Below, piece by piece: positions 1 to 8,319 of a stretch of DNA of 64,000 bases. Each line of letters opens with the position of its first letter. Position 1 is the first letter of the stretch. The stretch is taken from positions 4,404,501-4,468,500 of the forward strand of contig NZ_CP019724.1 in assembly GCF_002005225.1 (NCBI RefSeq), written 5' to 3'. Source of the DNA: Streptomyces pactum (GTDB taxonomy: Bacteria; Actinomycetota; Actinomycetes; Streptomycetales; Streptomycetaceae). Below the pieces are notes generated by a model that worked only from the letters and a program-made list of their open reading frames with translations, searched no databases and was not told the DNA's origin. Made by a program: the position numbers and the translations under genes.

Positions 1-634
1 TCTCGGACTCCATGCCGAAGCTGCGCGGTGTACGCGGTCCGTTCTGCGCACCCTGCTCGTCGGCGATGAGATCGGCGACCTGCTCCTTCAGCTTTCCCTC
101 GGAGAAGGTGTCCGCGAGCGCCGTGTCGTCGGATGGGCTGCCCCCGGTCACGGAGGAGACGATCACCGCGCCGAGCCCGATGGCGGCAGCGGCGGCCACG
201 GCGCCGAGAACGGCGATCCTGCGCCGCCCGCCGCGCCTGCGGTCCTTGCGGCCCGGGCCGGTGGAGGAGGGGCGGGCGCGCCCGGCGGGACGGTTCGCCG
301 TGGCCGATGTTTCACGTGAAACAGGCGAGCTGTCACCCCTGCCGGAGACGGCGGGTGCCACAGTGGCAGGCATCGGCTCGTGGGTATCCGGCCCCGTGGC
401 GCTCAGCAGCGCCTCGGCCGCCAGAGCGGCATCGATACGGCCGGCAACGTCGTCGGGCATCCGCGCCGGCCCCGGCAGCGTGCCTAGCAGACCCTGAATC
501 TCCTCCAGCGACGCGAATACGTCCGCGCAGAGCTCGCAGCCCTCCAGATGCTGTCGTACGTCCGCGGTGCGGGACGGCGGAAGCAGGCCTTCGGCGAGGT
601 CCGAGATCTCCGCGACGTCCGGGTGCCCGCTCAT
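1..634 (-). CDS. rsmA: Anti-sigma factor RsmA (3' end beyond window)
   Basis: Membrane-anchored anti-sigma factor expected to hold SigM inactive. The first 211 residues are visible and the C-terminus lies left of the window. The N-terminal domain has the zinc-finger anti-sigma pattern H29-x3-C33-x2-C36. A basic linker (about residues 120-137) and one membrane helix (about 138-160) follow, so the binding domain is cytoplasmic and the C-terminal part extracytoplasmic. The ATG start lies 17 bp after the sigM stop, consistent with translational linkage. The S. coelicolor and mycobacterial homologues sit in the same sigM-rsmA-trxB order; the S. coelicolor protein has been reported to carry a [2Fe-2S] cluster (established knowledge, recalled). 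A perfect parS site lies in the linker-coding part and is read as Val-Ser-Arg-Glu-Thr. Confidence 0.88.
   Translation of the reverse strand, partial: MSGHPDVAEISDLAEGLLPPSRTADVRQHLEGCELCADVFASLEEIQGLLGTLPGPARMPDDVAGRIDAALAAEALLSATGPDTHEPMPATVAPAVSGRGDSSPVSRETSATANRPAGRARPSSTGPGRKDRRRGGRRRIAVLGAVAAAAAIGLGAVIVSSVTGGSPSDDTALADTFSEGKLKEQVADLIADEQGAQNGPRTPRSFGMESE
309..322. other. parS: parS site (perfect), inside rsmA
   Basis: Perfect GTTTCACGTGAAAC, the ParB-binding centromere site of Streptomyces. It lies within the rsmA coding sequence, between the anti-sigma domain and the membrane helix, and the palindrome extends by one base pair on each side. Confidence 0.93.
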
Positions 635-651
635 GTCTGTCGTCGACGACG

Positions 652-1377
652 TCACGCTCGTCCACCTCCGCCCTTCACTGCGGCTGAATCGCTCGGCCCG
701 GCGTCCGGCGGGCCCGCACGGTGCGGCCCCGCTGCGGGTGGGACGGATGTCCCCTGCGTCCGGTTCCGCTTCGCACTCGACTGTGCGTCCTGGCCGCTGC
801 CGTCCGGGCGCAGGTGGGTGAGGAGCGGCAGGAGTCTGGCTCTGCCTCGGGCGCACCGGCTCTTGATCGTGCCGGTCGGCACATCGAGGATCCGGGCCGC
901 CTCCGCGACGGGGTAGCCCTGCATATCCACCAGGACGAGGGCGGCCCGCTGGTCGGCCGGCAGGGTGCCCAGAGCCTCCAGCAACTGGCGGTGCAGGTCG
1001 TTGCGCTCGGCGGGGGCCGAGGCCGACTCGTGCGGCTCCAGGAGCTGGTCCAGGCGCTCGGTGTCGTCGACGGGAGCGGTCTTCCGGGAGGCGGCCTTGC
1101 GGGCGCGGTCCAGGCAGGCGTTCACCGTGATCCGGTGCAGCCACGTCGTGACGGCTGCCTGCCCGCGGAAGGTGTGGGCAGCCCGGTAGGCGGAGACGAG
1201 CGCGTCCTGAACGGCGTCAGCGGCCTCTTCCCGGTCCCCCAGCGTCCGCAGGGCCACGGCCCACAGACGGTCACGGTGACGGCGGACGAGCTCACCGAAG
1301 GCGTCGGGGTCGCCCTCGACATGGCGGGCGAGGAGGTCCTGATCGTTCACTCCGTCATACCTGGTGCCTTCCGCCAT
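652..1377 (-). CDS. sigM: ECF RNA polymerase sigma factor SigM
   Basis: Extracytoplasmic-function sigma factor of 241 aa. Region 2 (about residues 15-85) contains the DPDAFGELVRRHRDRLWAVA core and the AADAVQDALVSAYR helix that reads the -10 element. Region 4 (about 130-180) contains LPADQRAALVLVDMQGYPV and the helix-turn-helix that reads the -35 element. A Pro/Ala-rich tail of about 55 residues follows. The ATG at 1377 is preceded by GGGAGGGGG, so I prefer it to upstream in-frame starts. The gene lies 29 bp after the pseudokinase gene and 17 bp before rsmA, so it is probably cotranscribed with the murJ operon. In mycobacteria and Streptomyces SigM is a small stress-response regulon controller held by RsmA. 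Confidence 0.92.
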   Translation of the reverse strand: MAEGTRYDGVNDQDLLARHVEGDPDAFGELVRRHRDRLWAVALRTLGDREEAADAVQDALVSAYRAAHTFRGQAAVTTWLHRITVNACLDRARKAASRKTAPVDDTERLDQLLEPHESASAPAERNDLHRQLLEALGTLPADQRAALVLVDMQGYPVAEAARILDVPTGTIKSRCARGRARLLPLLTHLRPDGSGQDAQSSAKRNRTQGTSVPPAAGPHRAGPPDAGPSDSAAVKGGGGRA

Positions 1378-1406
1378 CAGGCCCCCTCCCTTGTCGGCGG
1401 ACGACC

Positions 1407-3101
1407 TCAGCTTGACACCTTGATGTCTGCCAGGCGGCCGCGCCACTTGCCGTCCGTCTGCATCGGCAGGTCGGTGAGCCACACCAGTAGATACCGGCTT
1501 CGGAGGGCCTTGCCCGGCTCGAGTTCCACCGTCGTGCCCGAGCCCTCCGCAACCTTGCGGAATGCGTCGAAGGACGTGGGCTCCGCGGTGGCTTCCGTGC
1601 TCGGGCTGTGCAGTTCGACGGAGGTGCTCCCGACGAAGGAGACGGTCACCTTTCCGACTTGCTGGACTTTACCGAGGTCCACGATGACGCCGACCCCTGA
1701 CTTGAGGCGGCCGAAGTCGGAACTGAAGTAGTAGTCCGTCTGCCAATAGGTGGACGCGCTGTCGTCGTAGACGTTCTTTACCTCGGACGGCTTCTCGGAC
1801 TGGTCGCCGAACGGGTCGAAGTCCCGGGCATCGACGATGGGTACGGGTTTGCCCGCCGCCGGGACCTTCGGGCTCTTGTCGTCGTCGCCGTCCACCGTCT
1901 GCGTCTGGTTCTGGTCGTCCGCCTTGCCGCCCCGCTCCATGATCGCGTCCGCGAGCTGCCAGCTACCCAGGCCGAGCGCGGCGATGAGCAGGGCGGAGAC
2001 GCTCCACTTCAGTGCCCTGCCGGTACGACTCTGCAGCGGGGGCGGCGGGGTCGGCACCGGCTGGGTGGCGCCTGGGTGCGGCGCGGGACGCCCGTAGGCA
2101 CCCTGCTGGTACGCCGTGCGCTGGTACTGGGGAGGGGCGGTGTACGCGGGCTCCGGCGGGCGGATGCGGGGCATCTCGCCGATCGCCTTCACCAGTTCCT
2201 CCGGCGTGGTGCACGGGGACTCGTGGCGGGAGGCGGTGGCGCCGTCGTTGGCGAGTGCCCGCATGGCGAGCTCGGACAGGCCGCGGTGGACACCCGCGCG
2301 CACCTGGTCCGGCGGGATCAGCCCGATGTCCTTGGGCAGACCGGCCAGACCGTGGGCGTCGCTCTCGTACGGCCAGCGCTGGGTGAGCGTGGCGTACAGC
2401 AGGGCGCCGATGGCCTCGGTGTCGGTGCGCTGAGGTGTGTCGGAACTGATGCCGCGCAGGGCGGCGTTGACGGCGAGTCCGCGGATCCGCCACTGACCCG
2501 TCGACGTGCGCAGTACCGCGGTGGGGCTCAGGCGCAGGTGGGCGAGGCCCTCGCGGTGGGCGGCGGCCATGGCGCCCGCGACCTGACTCACCATCTGGTA
2601 GGCGTCGTACACCTCCAGTGGGCCGGAGGCGAGAAGAGCGGTCAGCTCGGTGGCGTCGGGGAGCCACTCGTGCACGACGTAGACGATGTCGTTGTCCTCG
2701 ACCGCGTCGAGGACCTGGACGAAGCGGGGGTCGCCGAGCAGGGCGGAGGAACGTGCCGCGGCCAGCACGGAGCGGGCGCGTGCGTGGTTCGCCGGAAGGA
2801 TGTGGACCCCGACGGCGCGACGGAGCTTCTCGTCGACGGCCCGCCAACTGCTGAAGCCGTCCAGACGGGTGACGCACTCCTCGAGGCGGTAGCGTCTGGC
2901 GAGCTTGTGCCCGCTGTGCAGTTCGGGAGGCGAGGCCTTGCCGGAATCCTCGCTCGTGGGGTTCCCCTGTGCCTCGTCGCTGTCCGTGTCCCGCTCCCGG
3001 TTGTTGGCCACCCCGTCGGCCGTGGACTGGTCCGCCTCCGCGGTCAACGGCTCGTCGCCGCTGTTGTCTGCCACGTCGACGGCAGTGCTCCGTTCCGCCA
3101 C
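1407..3101 (-). CDS. Membrane pseudokinase with extracellular discoidin-like domain
   Basis: Predicted single-pass membrane protein of 564 aa. An acidic disordered N-terminus is followed by a protein-kinase-like domain (about residues 60-310), a Pro/Tyr/Gln-rich linker, one membrane helix (about 375-395) and an extracellular F5/8-type (discoidin or carbohydrate-binding) domain at the C-terminus. The kinase domain lacks all catalytic residues: the VAIK lysine is replaced (VGVHIL), the HRD loop reads HLRLSPTAV and the DFG motif is absent. It should therefore bind partners, not phosphorylate. The GTG start at 3101 follows GGGGAGGCAGG; an in-frame GTG at 3182 would add 27 residues. In M. tuberculosis the equivalent pseudokinase and jelly-roll domains are fused to the C-terminus of MurJ (MviN) and bind the FHA protein FhaA. 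Here they are a separate gene directly downstream of murJ. Confidence 0.85.
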   Translation of the reverse strand: MAERSTAVDVADNSGDEPLTAEADQSTADGVANNRERDTDSDEAQGNPTSEDSGKASPPELHSGHKLARRYRLEECVTRLDGFSSWRAVDEKLRRAVGVHILPANHARARSVLAAARSSALLGDPRFVQVLDAVEDNDIVYVVHEWLPDATELTALLASGPLEVYDAYQMVSQVAGAMAAAHREGLAHLRLSPTAVLRTSTGQWRIRGLAVNAALRGISSDTPQRTDTEAIGALLYATLTQRWPYESDAHGLAGLPKDIGLIPPDQVRAGVHRGLSELAMRALANDGATASRHESPCTTPEELVKAIGEMPRIRPPEPAYTAPPQYQRTAYQQGAYGRPAPHPGATQPVPTPPPPLQSRTGRALKWSVSALLIAALGLGSWQLADAIMERGGKADDQNQTQTVDGDDDKSPKVPAAGKPVPIVDARDFDPFGDQSEKPSEVKNVYDDSASTYWQTDYYFSSDFGRLKSGVGVIVDLGKVQQVGKVTVSFVGSTSVELHSPSTEATAEPTSFDAFRKVAEGSGTTVELEPGKALRSRYLLVWLTDLPMQTDGKWRGRLADIKVSS

Positions 3102-3183
3102 CGTCGTTCCTGCCTCCCCATTCGATGCGCGCCGGCCGACTCCCGATGCGCGCAGTCCGACGCCGAACCCAATTGTGCCCACA

Positions 3184-3216
3184 GTCCGCCGCTATGCACG
3201 ACACACGGCGGCGGAC
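3184..3216 (-). terminator. Hairpin between murJ and the pseudokinase gene
   Basis: Perfect 9-bp GC-rich stem (3184-3192 with 3208-3216) and a 15-nt loop, just after the murJ stop in the direction of transcription. It could be a partial terminator or an RNA processing site that sets relative expression within the operon. There is no T-run, so the role is uncertain. Confidence 0.4.
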
Positions 3217-3241
3217 GATGGTTGTGCGTCTACCCCGGGTC

Positions 3242-5635
3242 TCAGCGTCCCAGGCGCCCGCGCACCATGCCGACCAACGAGTTGACTTCCTCGATACGCA
3301 TCCGGCGGGCGGCGACGAAGAAGACACCGAAGAGGAGCAGTCCACCCGCCAGCAGCGCGGCGAACGACCCCAGAACGTCCTGACCGAGCGCGCGGCTGAT
3401 CGCGTAACAGGCCGCGCCGCTGAGCAGGGCCGCCGGGACGGACGCGATGCCCAGCCGGGCGTACGTCCGCAGCACCCGGGCCCCGTCCAGGTCCCCGCCG
3501 AGCCGCTTGCGCAGCCTGCGCCAGGCGACGCCCACGCCGATCACGTAGGCCAGGCCATAGGAGGCGGCCATGCCGACGACGGCCCAGCGCGAGGGCAGCA
3601 GGAGGTAACAGAGCCCCGAGGCGGTGGCGTTGACCACGGCCACGATGACGGTGTTGTAGAAGGGCGTCCGGGTGTCCTCGTAGGCGTAGAAGGCGCGCAG
3701 GACGACGTACTGCACCGAATAGGGGATGAGGCCGAGGCCGAAGGCCATCAGCATGTAACCCATGTTGGTGGCCGCGCCGATGCCCGAGGAACCGAAGATC
3801 AGCGTGCACATCGGGATGCCGAGCGCGACGAAGCCGAAGGAGACCGGCACGATGGCGACGGCCGTCGTACGCAGGCCCTGGGAGATGTCGTCGCGGACCG
3901 CGCCGCCGTCCTCCTCGGATGCCGAGCGGGAGATACGGGGCAGCAGGGCGGCCATCAGGGAGACGGTGATGATGGCCTGCGGCAGGCCCCAGATGAGCTG
4001 GGCGTTGGCGTAGGCGCTGTAGCCGGTGCCGGCGAGGTCGGTGTCCGTGACCGAGGCCGTGGCCAACTGGATGACGACGAGGGCGCCCGCCTGGTTGGCG
4101 AGCACGAAAAGGATCGTCCACTTGGCGAGCATCGCGGCCTTGCCGAGGCCGTGGCCCTTCCAGTCGAACCGCAGTCGTAGCTTGAACCCGGTCTCGCGCA
4201 GGTAGGGGATCATCGCCAGGGCTTGGACGACGAGGCCGAGGAGGATGCCGATGCCGAGGAGCCGCTCACCCTCCGGCGGGATGCTCTCGACGGTCATACC
4301 GGAGTCGGCGGCGGTTCCGTAGACCCAGATGAACATGCCGAGCGTGACGATGATGACGATGTTGTTGAGGACCGGGGTCCACATCATCGCGCCGAACCGG
4401 CCGCGGGCGTTGAGGATCTGCCCCATCACCACGTGGACGCCCATGAAGAAGATGGACGGCAGGAAGTACCGGGTGAAGGTGATGGCCGTCTCGTTGGCCG
4501 CGGGGTCCGAGGCGACGGGGTTCGACAGCGCGCGAACCAGCAGCGGGGCCGCGAGCATGCCGAGCGCGGTGAGGACTCCGAGGGCGACCATGACCAGGGT
4601 CAGAAGCCTGTTGGCGTAGGCCTCGCCGCCGTCCTTGTCGTCCTTCATGGCGCGCACGAGTTGCGGGACGAAGACCGAGTTGAGACCGCCGCCCACGGTC
4701 AGGATGTAGATCATCGTCGGCAACTGGTAGGCGATCTGGAAGGTCTCACCCAGCAGCGCGAGTCCCAGAGCCGAGACGATCATCGCCGACCGGATGAACC
4801 CGGTGAGCCGCGACACCATCGTGCCCGCCGCCATCACGGCGCTCGACTTCAGCAGGCCACCCGCTCGGCCGCCCTTCTTGGGCGTGGCGGCCGGCGCGGC
4901 GGCGGGCTCGGGCTCCTGAAGGGGCGCCTCGGCCGCTTCCGGAGTCGGCGCCACCGCGTACTGGCCCGGCGCGGGTGCCGCGTGCTGCTGCGGCCCGGGC
5001 GCTGGGGCGGGGCCGCCGTACTGGCCGTAGGCCGGAGCGTTCCCGTACGGGTCGGGGCCCTGGTTCCCGCCGTACTGCCCCGGCCCCGGTGTCCCGCCGT
5101 ACTGCCCCGGTGCCGGGGCGGGGGCGGGAGCGGGTACGGAGGCGTGGTCGTCGTAGGAGGGGTGGCCGCCGCCCTGCTGCTGGTCCCGGAAGAGGTGGGC
5201 GAAGGCGTCCGGCTCGTGGCGCTGCTCGCCGGCCTGGGTGACCAGGTCGTCCACACCGACGAACTGGGTGGTCCGCGGGTCGTCGCCGTACGGCAGGTAC
5301 TGCGTCGGGCCCTCCGGCTCGGGGGCCGGGGTCTGGGCCCAGACGCGCGGGTCGGGGGCGTAGGGCGACTGGGAGGGCTGAGAGTACAGCGGCTGCTGCG
5401 GCGGGTAGGTGCCCGGCGGCGGCGGGGGGTGCGCGGCGCGGTCGTAGAGCGCCTCGGAGACCGGGTCCTGGGCGGAGAGGTCCTGCGCCCGGTAGGGGTC
5501 CTGGTCGTAGGCGTCCTGGAGGTACATGTCCGCGGGCGGCTGCGGCGGTGCCTGGCCGGGGTCGGGCGGCGGACCCTCGGGGTGACCCGAGCCGTCCACG
5601 GTCTGACCGCGGTCACCGTCGTACGGCGCGTTCAT
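3242..5635 (-). CDS. murJ: Lipid II flippase MurJ (MviN family)
   Basis: Polytopic inner-membrane protein of 797 aa that moves lipid-linked peptidoglycan precursor across the membrane. The MurJ core starts near residue 262 (SSAVMAAGTMVSRLTGFIRS, the conserved first-helix region) and runs to the C-terminus with about 14 predicted helices. The first 260 residues are a long cytoplasmic, disordered extension rich in Pro, Gln, Gly and Tyr, with repeats of the GQYGG type. Such extensions are common in actinomycete MurJ and may dock partners such as the downstream pseudokinase (inference). The ATG at 5635 lies 44 bp after the DUF6049 gene, so the two are probably one operon. Confidence 0.93.
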   Translation of the reverse strand: MNAPYDGDRGQTVDGSGHPEGPPPDPGQAPPQPPADMYLQDAYDQDPYRAQDLSAQDPVSEALYDRAAHPPPPPGTYPPQQPLYSQPSQSPYAPDPRVWAQTPAPEPEGPTQYLPYGDDPRTTQFVGVDDLVTQAGEQRHEPDAFAHLFRDQQQGGGHPSYDDHASVPAPAPAPAPGQYGGTPGPGQYGGNQGPDPYGNAPAYGQYGGPAPAPGPQQHAAPAPGQYAVAPTPEAAEAPLQEPEPAAAPAATPKKGGRAGGLLKSSAVMAAGTMVSRLTGFIRSAMIVSALGLALLGETFQIAYQLPTMIYILTVGGGLNSVFVPQLVRAMKDDKDGGEAYANRLLTLVMVALGVLTALGMLAAPLLVRALSNPVASDPAANETAITFTRYFLPSIFFMGVHVVMGQILNARGRFGAMMWTPVLNNIVIIVTLGMFIWVYGTAADSGMTVESIPPEGERLLGIGILLGLVVQALAMIPYLRETGFKLRLRFDWKGHGLGKAAMLAKWTILFVLANQAGALVVIQLATASVTDTDLAGTGYSAYANAQLIWGLPQAIITVSLMAALLPRISRSASEEDGGAVRDDISQGLRTTAVAIVPVSFGFVALGIPMCTLIFGSSGIGAATNMGYMLMAFGLGLIPYSVQYVVLRAFYAYEDTRTPFYNTVIVAVVNATASGLCYLLLPSRWAVVGMAASYGLAYVIGVGVAWRRLRKRLGGDLDGARVLRTYARLGIASVPAALLSGAACYAISRALGQDVLGSFAALLAGGLLLFGVFFVAARRMRIEEVNSLVGMVRGRLGR

Positions 5636-5679
5636 GGTTACCCCACCTCATCGTCCCGGGCCCACCGGCCACGACATCC

Positions 5680-8085
5680 TCAACGGTCCACTCTCTCACC
5701 CGTGCCGGACGGGTCGGCGCTATCCGCTGCGGTGTCCGGTGTCGGGTCACTCGGCTGCTCCGGGTCGCCTGCCCGGGGGCGTGCCTCGGACTTCTCCTTG
5801 AGACGTTCGCCGCGGCCTTCCGGGTTCTCCGGTCCTTCGTCGGGCTCCCGGGAGTTCTCGGCGCCCTCCGTCTCACCGGTTTCGCCCTTCTCCGCGTCGC
5901 GGGCGGCGGCCCGCTTGCGCTGCGTGTACATCCGGAACCCGGCGAGGACGAGCAGCAGGACACCGCCGCCGATGACGAGCATCACGGTGGCCGTGATCTC
6001 GGTGACCTTCACGTCGAAGGTGACGGGCTCGCCGTACTTGCGCCCGTCCGTCGTGTATAGCTGGGCGATCACCGTCGCGCGGCCGTTGGCGTTGGCCGAC
6101 GTGGTGAACTTCACCGACTGGCTGTGGCCGCCGGAGACCGAGATCGGCTGCTCCTCGTAGTCGGAGCCGTCGATCTCGAGGCGTGTCGGGTTCGTCGAGG
6201 TGAGTCGCAGGACCAGGGGGCCGACGTCCTGCACCAGGTTGTTCTGCACCGTGACGGGGATGGTGGCGCTGCGCCCGGAGAGCTTCGTCTCCGACTTGTC
6301 GATCAGTTTGACCCGTCCGGTCAGCCCGTCGAGGTACGACTTCACGCGGGTGCGGAAGGACTCCGCCTCGGCGGCCCGGCCCCGCCACGACGCGGACATC
6401 TCGCGGTTCAGGGCGCGCCCGAAGGGGGTCGCCACCCGGGACGGGTCCGACAGGACGACCTTGAAGTTGTCGAGCGCGTCCTGGGTCCGCGCGATCTGTA
6501 GGAACGCCGTGCGGGGCAGTTCCTTCTTGCGCAGCGCCGAGGGGTAGGAGGAGGTTCCGGGCACCTTCGTGGTGGCGTCCGGGTCCGGCTTCGCCGTGGC
6601 GGCCGACGCCAGCTTCTGGGACTCGGACCAGGTGCCGCCCTGCAGCGCCCGCAACGCCTCGGCCATCGCGCGTGCCTGGCTGCCGGACGGCATGCGCTGC
6701 GGGGCGATGACGACGCTGCGCTGCTTGCCGGTCTGGAGGCCCAGGGCCAGGCTCTGGGCGAGGAACCGCTGCACCGCGAGCGTGGACGCGGAGGCTCTCG
6801 TCAGGTCACCCTCGAACGCCGTGGACAGCCGTGCGTCCGCGACGACGGCCGTCGTGCCGCCGCCGATGGGGCGGGCCGCGGAGGGCGTGTAGGGCAGGCC
6901 GTTGTTCTCCTGGAGACTGTCGCTGCGGGCGATCACCTTGTCGGCGCCCGCCGAGGTGGCGACCTTGACGATCGACCGGTCGACGGCACCGCTCACGGGC
7001 CAGGCGAAGTCGGTGCTCGGCTTCACGTGGAGGATCGGCTCGACCGTGTTGTCGATGACGTCCGTGGCGCTCTTGAGCTGGTTCAGCGAGCCGGTGACGT
7101 CCGTGCCGTTGTGGGCCAGGGATGCCAGATCCGGGTCGGCGAAGGGCAGGGCGACGACCTCCTCGTCGGCCACCGCGTCCTGGAGCTCGGCGAGCCACTG
7201 CTTCGCCACCGCCTGGTGGGTACCGGCGACCGTCTTGTCGCCGTCCCGGACGCGGTAGCTGCCGGTCATCGCGTCCACGGAGGCCAGCAGGTCCGGGTCG
7301 ACCACCCAGGTGACGTCGAGGTCCTTGCCCAGCGTCACCATCTGGTTCAGCCGGCCCCCGGGGGAGATTTCCTTCGCCAGGTCGTCGTTGAGGAAGACCG
7401 GCGTCTGTTCCTCGTTCGGCCCCGTCTCGGCGGCCATGTGCGTGGTCGAGATGAGCGGCCACAGGGCCGTCGTCCTGGTCTTGGGGTCGGCCTCGTCGGG
7501 CTGCCAGGGCAGGAAGGTCCGCTGGATGCCGAGGATCTGCTCCCACGGCTGCGCGGAAGTCTCCCCGGAGAGCGAGACGGCGAATTCGTAGACGCCGTCA
7601 TCGCCCAGCTCCAGGTCGTCGACCGGTACAGAGATGTTGAAGTGCTCGGCGACCCCGGGGCTGAGCTTGGAGAACTTCTCGGTGTACTTGTCGTCGATCT
7701 CCGGTGCGACGGAACCCCGGAGGTCGTTGCCGTCCTTGGCGATCGCGTCGAGGGACGAGCGGGTGTTGATCTCGGGGCCCAGGCGCAGTCCCACGTGGGC
7801 GTCGGTGACGGTCTGCTTGCCGTGGTTGGTCACGGTGCCCGACACGGTCACCGTGTCGCCGTCCGTGGGTGCGGAGGGAGTGAGGGAGTCGACAGCGACG
7901 GCCACCGAGCCCGAGTCGGCGTCCGCCTTCGCGGAGGTCTGCTCGCCGGCGTGTGCCGATCCGGCGGCCGGCAACTGGACCAGACCGGCCAGCAGCGGCG
8001 CCCCGGCGAGCAGCGCCGTGGTGCGCCGTAGCCACCGGCGGGCAGGTGAGGGACTGGTCCCCTGGAAGTCTGCCGCCTCGGCCAC
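5680..8085 (-). CDS. Secreted/membrane protein, DUF6049 family
   Basis: 801 aa. An N-terminal signal sequence (RRWLRRTTALLAGAPLLAG, cleavage expected after an AHA motif near residue 46) is followed by a large extracytoplasmic region with beta-rich segments resembling CARDB/Ig-like modules near both ends. One membrane helix lies near residues 705-727, and a charged Glu/Arg/Pro-rich cytoplasmic tail follows. It is a type I membrane protein. The position directly upstream of murJ is conserved with Rv3909 of M. tuberculosis, which argues for a role in envelope assembly, but no activity is known. The start is GTG at 8085. The divergent CCA-adding enzyme gene begins 234 bp away. Confidence 0.85.
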   Translation of the reverse strand: MAEAADFQGTSPSPARRWLRRTTALLAGAPLLAGLVQLPAAGSAHAGEQTSAKADADSGSVAVAVDSLTPSAPTDGDTVTVSGTVTNHGKQTVTDAHVGLRLGPEINTRSSLDAIAKDGNDLRGSVAPEIDDKYTEKFSKLSPGVAEHFNISVPVDDLELGDDGVYEFAVSLSGETSAQPWEQILGIQRTFLPWQPDEADPKTRTTALWPLISTTHMAAETGPNEEQTPVFLNDDLAKEISPGGRLNQMVTLGKDLDVTWVVDPDLLASVDAMTGSYRVRDGDKTVAGTHQAVAKQWLAELQDAVADEEVVALPFADPDLASLAHNGTDVTGSLNQLKSATDVIDNTVEPILHVKPSTDFAWPVSGAVDRSIVKVATSAGADKVIARSDSLQENNGLPYTPSAARPIGGGTTAVVADARLSTAFEGDLTRASASTLAVQRFLAQSLALGLQTGKQRSVVIAPQRMPSGSQARAMAEALRALQGGTWSESQKLASAATAKPDPDATTKVPGTSSYPSALRKKELPRTAFLQIARTQDALDNFKVVLSDPSRVATPFGRALNREMSASWRGRAAEAESFRTRVKSYLDGLTGRVKLIDKSETKLSGRSATIPVTVQNNLVQDVGPLVLRLTSTNPTRLEIDGSDYEEQPISVSGGHSQSVKFTTSANANGRATVIAQLYTTDGRKYGEPVTFDVKVTEITATVMLVIGGGVLLLVLAGFRMYTQRKRAAARDAEKGETGETEGAENSREPDEGPENPEGRGERLKEKSEARPRAGDPEQPSDPTPDTAADSADPSGTGERVDR

Positions 8086-8319
8086 GCGCTCGCCCGTCCC
8101 TCGTCGTCGTCAGTGGTCGTCGGAATGTGCGTCCACGCATGGTAACGATGCGCGCCGAGGGGAAGTGCCGCGGAGTACGCCACAAGATCCGCCACCGAGC
8201 GACGCTGCCCCGTATGTGCGCCTATAAAGGGAGCACTGCGGAAGTGGGCGGTTCGGTGTGTGATCAACCCGAACAATGGGGACGCGGGTGTCGGTCCGGG
8301 CCACGTACCCTCTTCTGTT

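Noticed and set aside
12..687. Rightward open frames opposite rsmA
   Set aside because: They are frames on the strand opposite rsmA, with Arg/Pro/Ala-rich composition typical of high-GC antisense reading. The real gene is the minus-strand anti-sigma factor.
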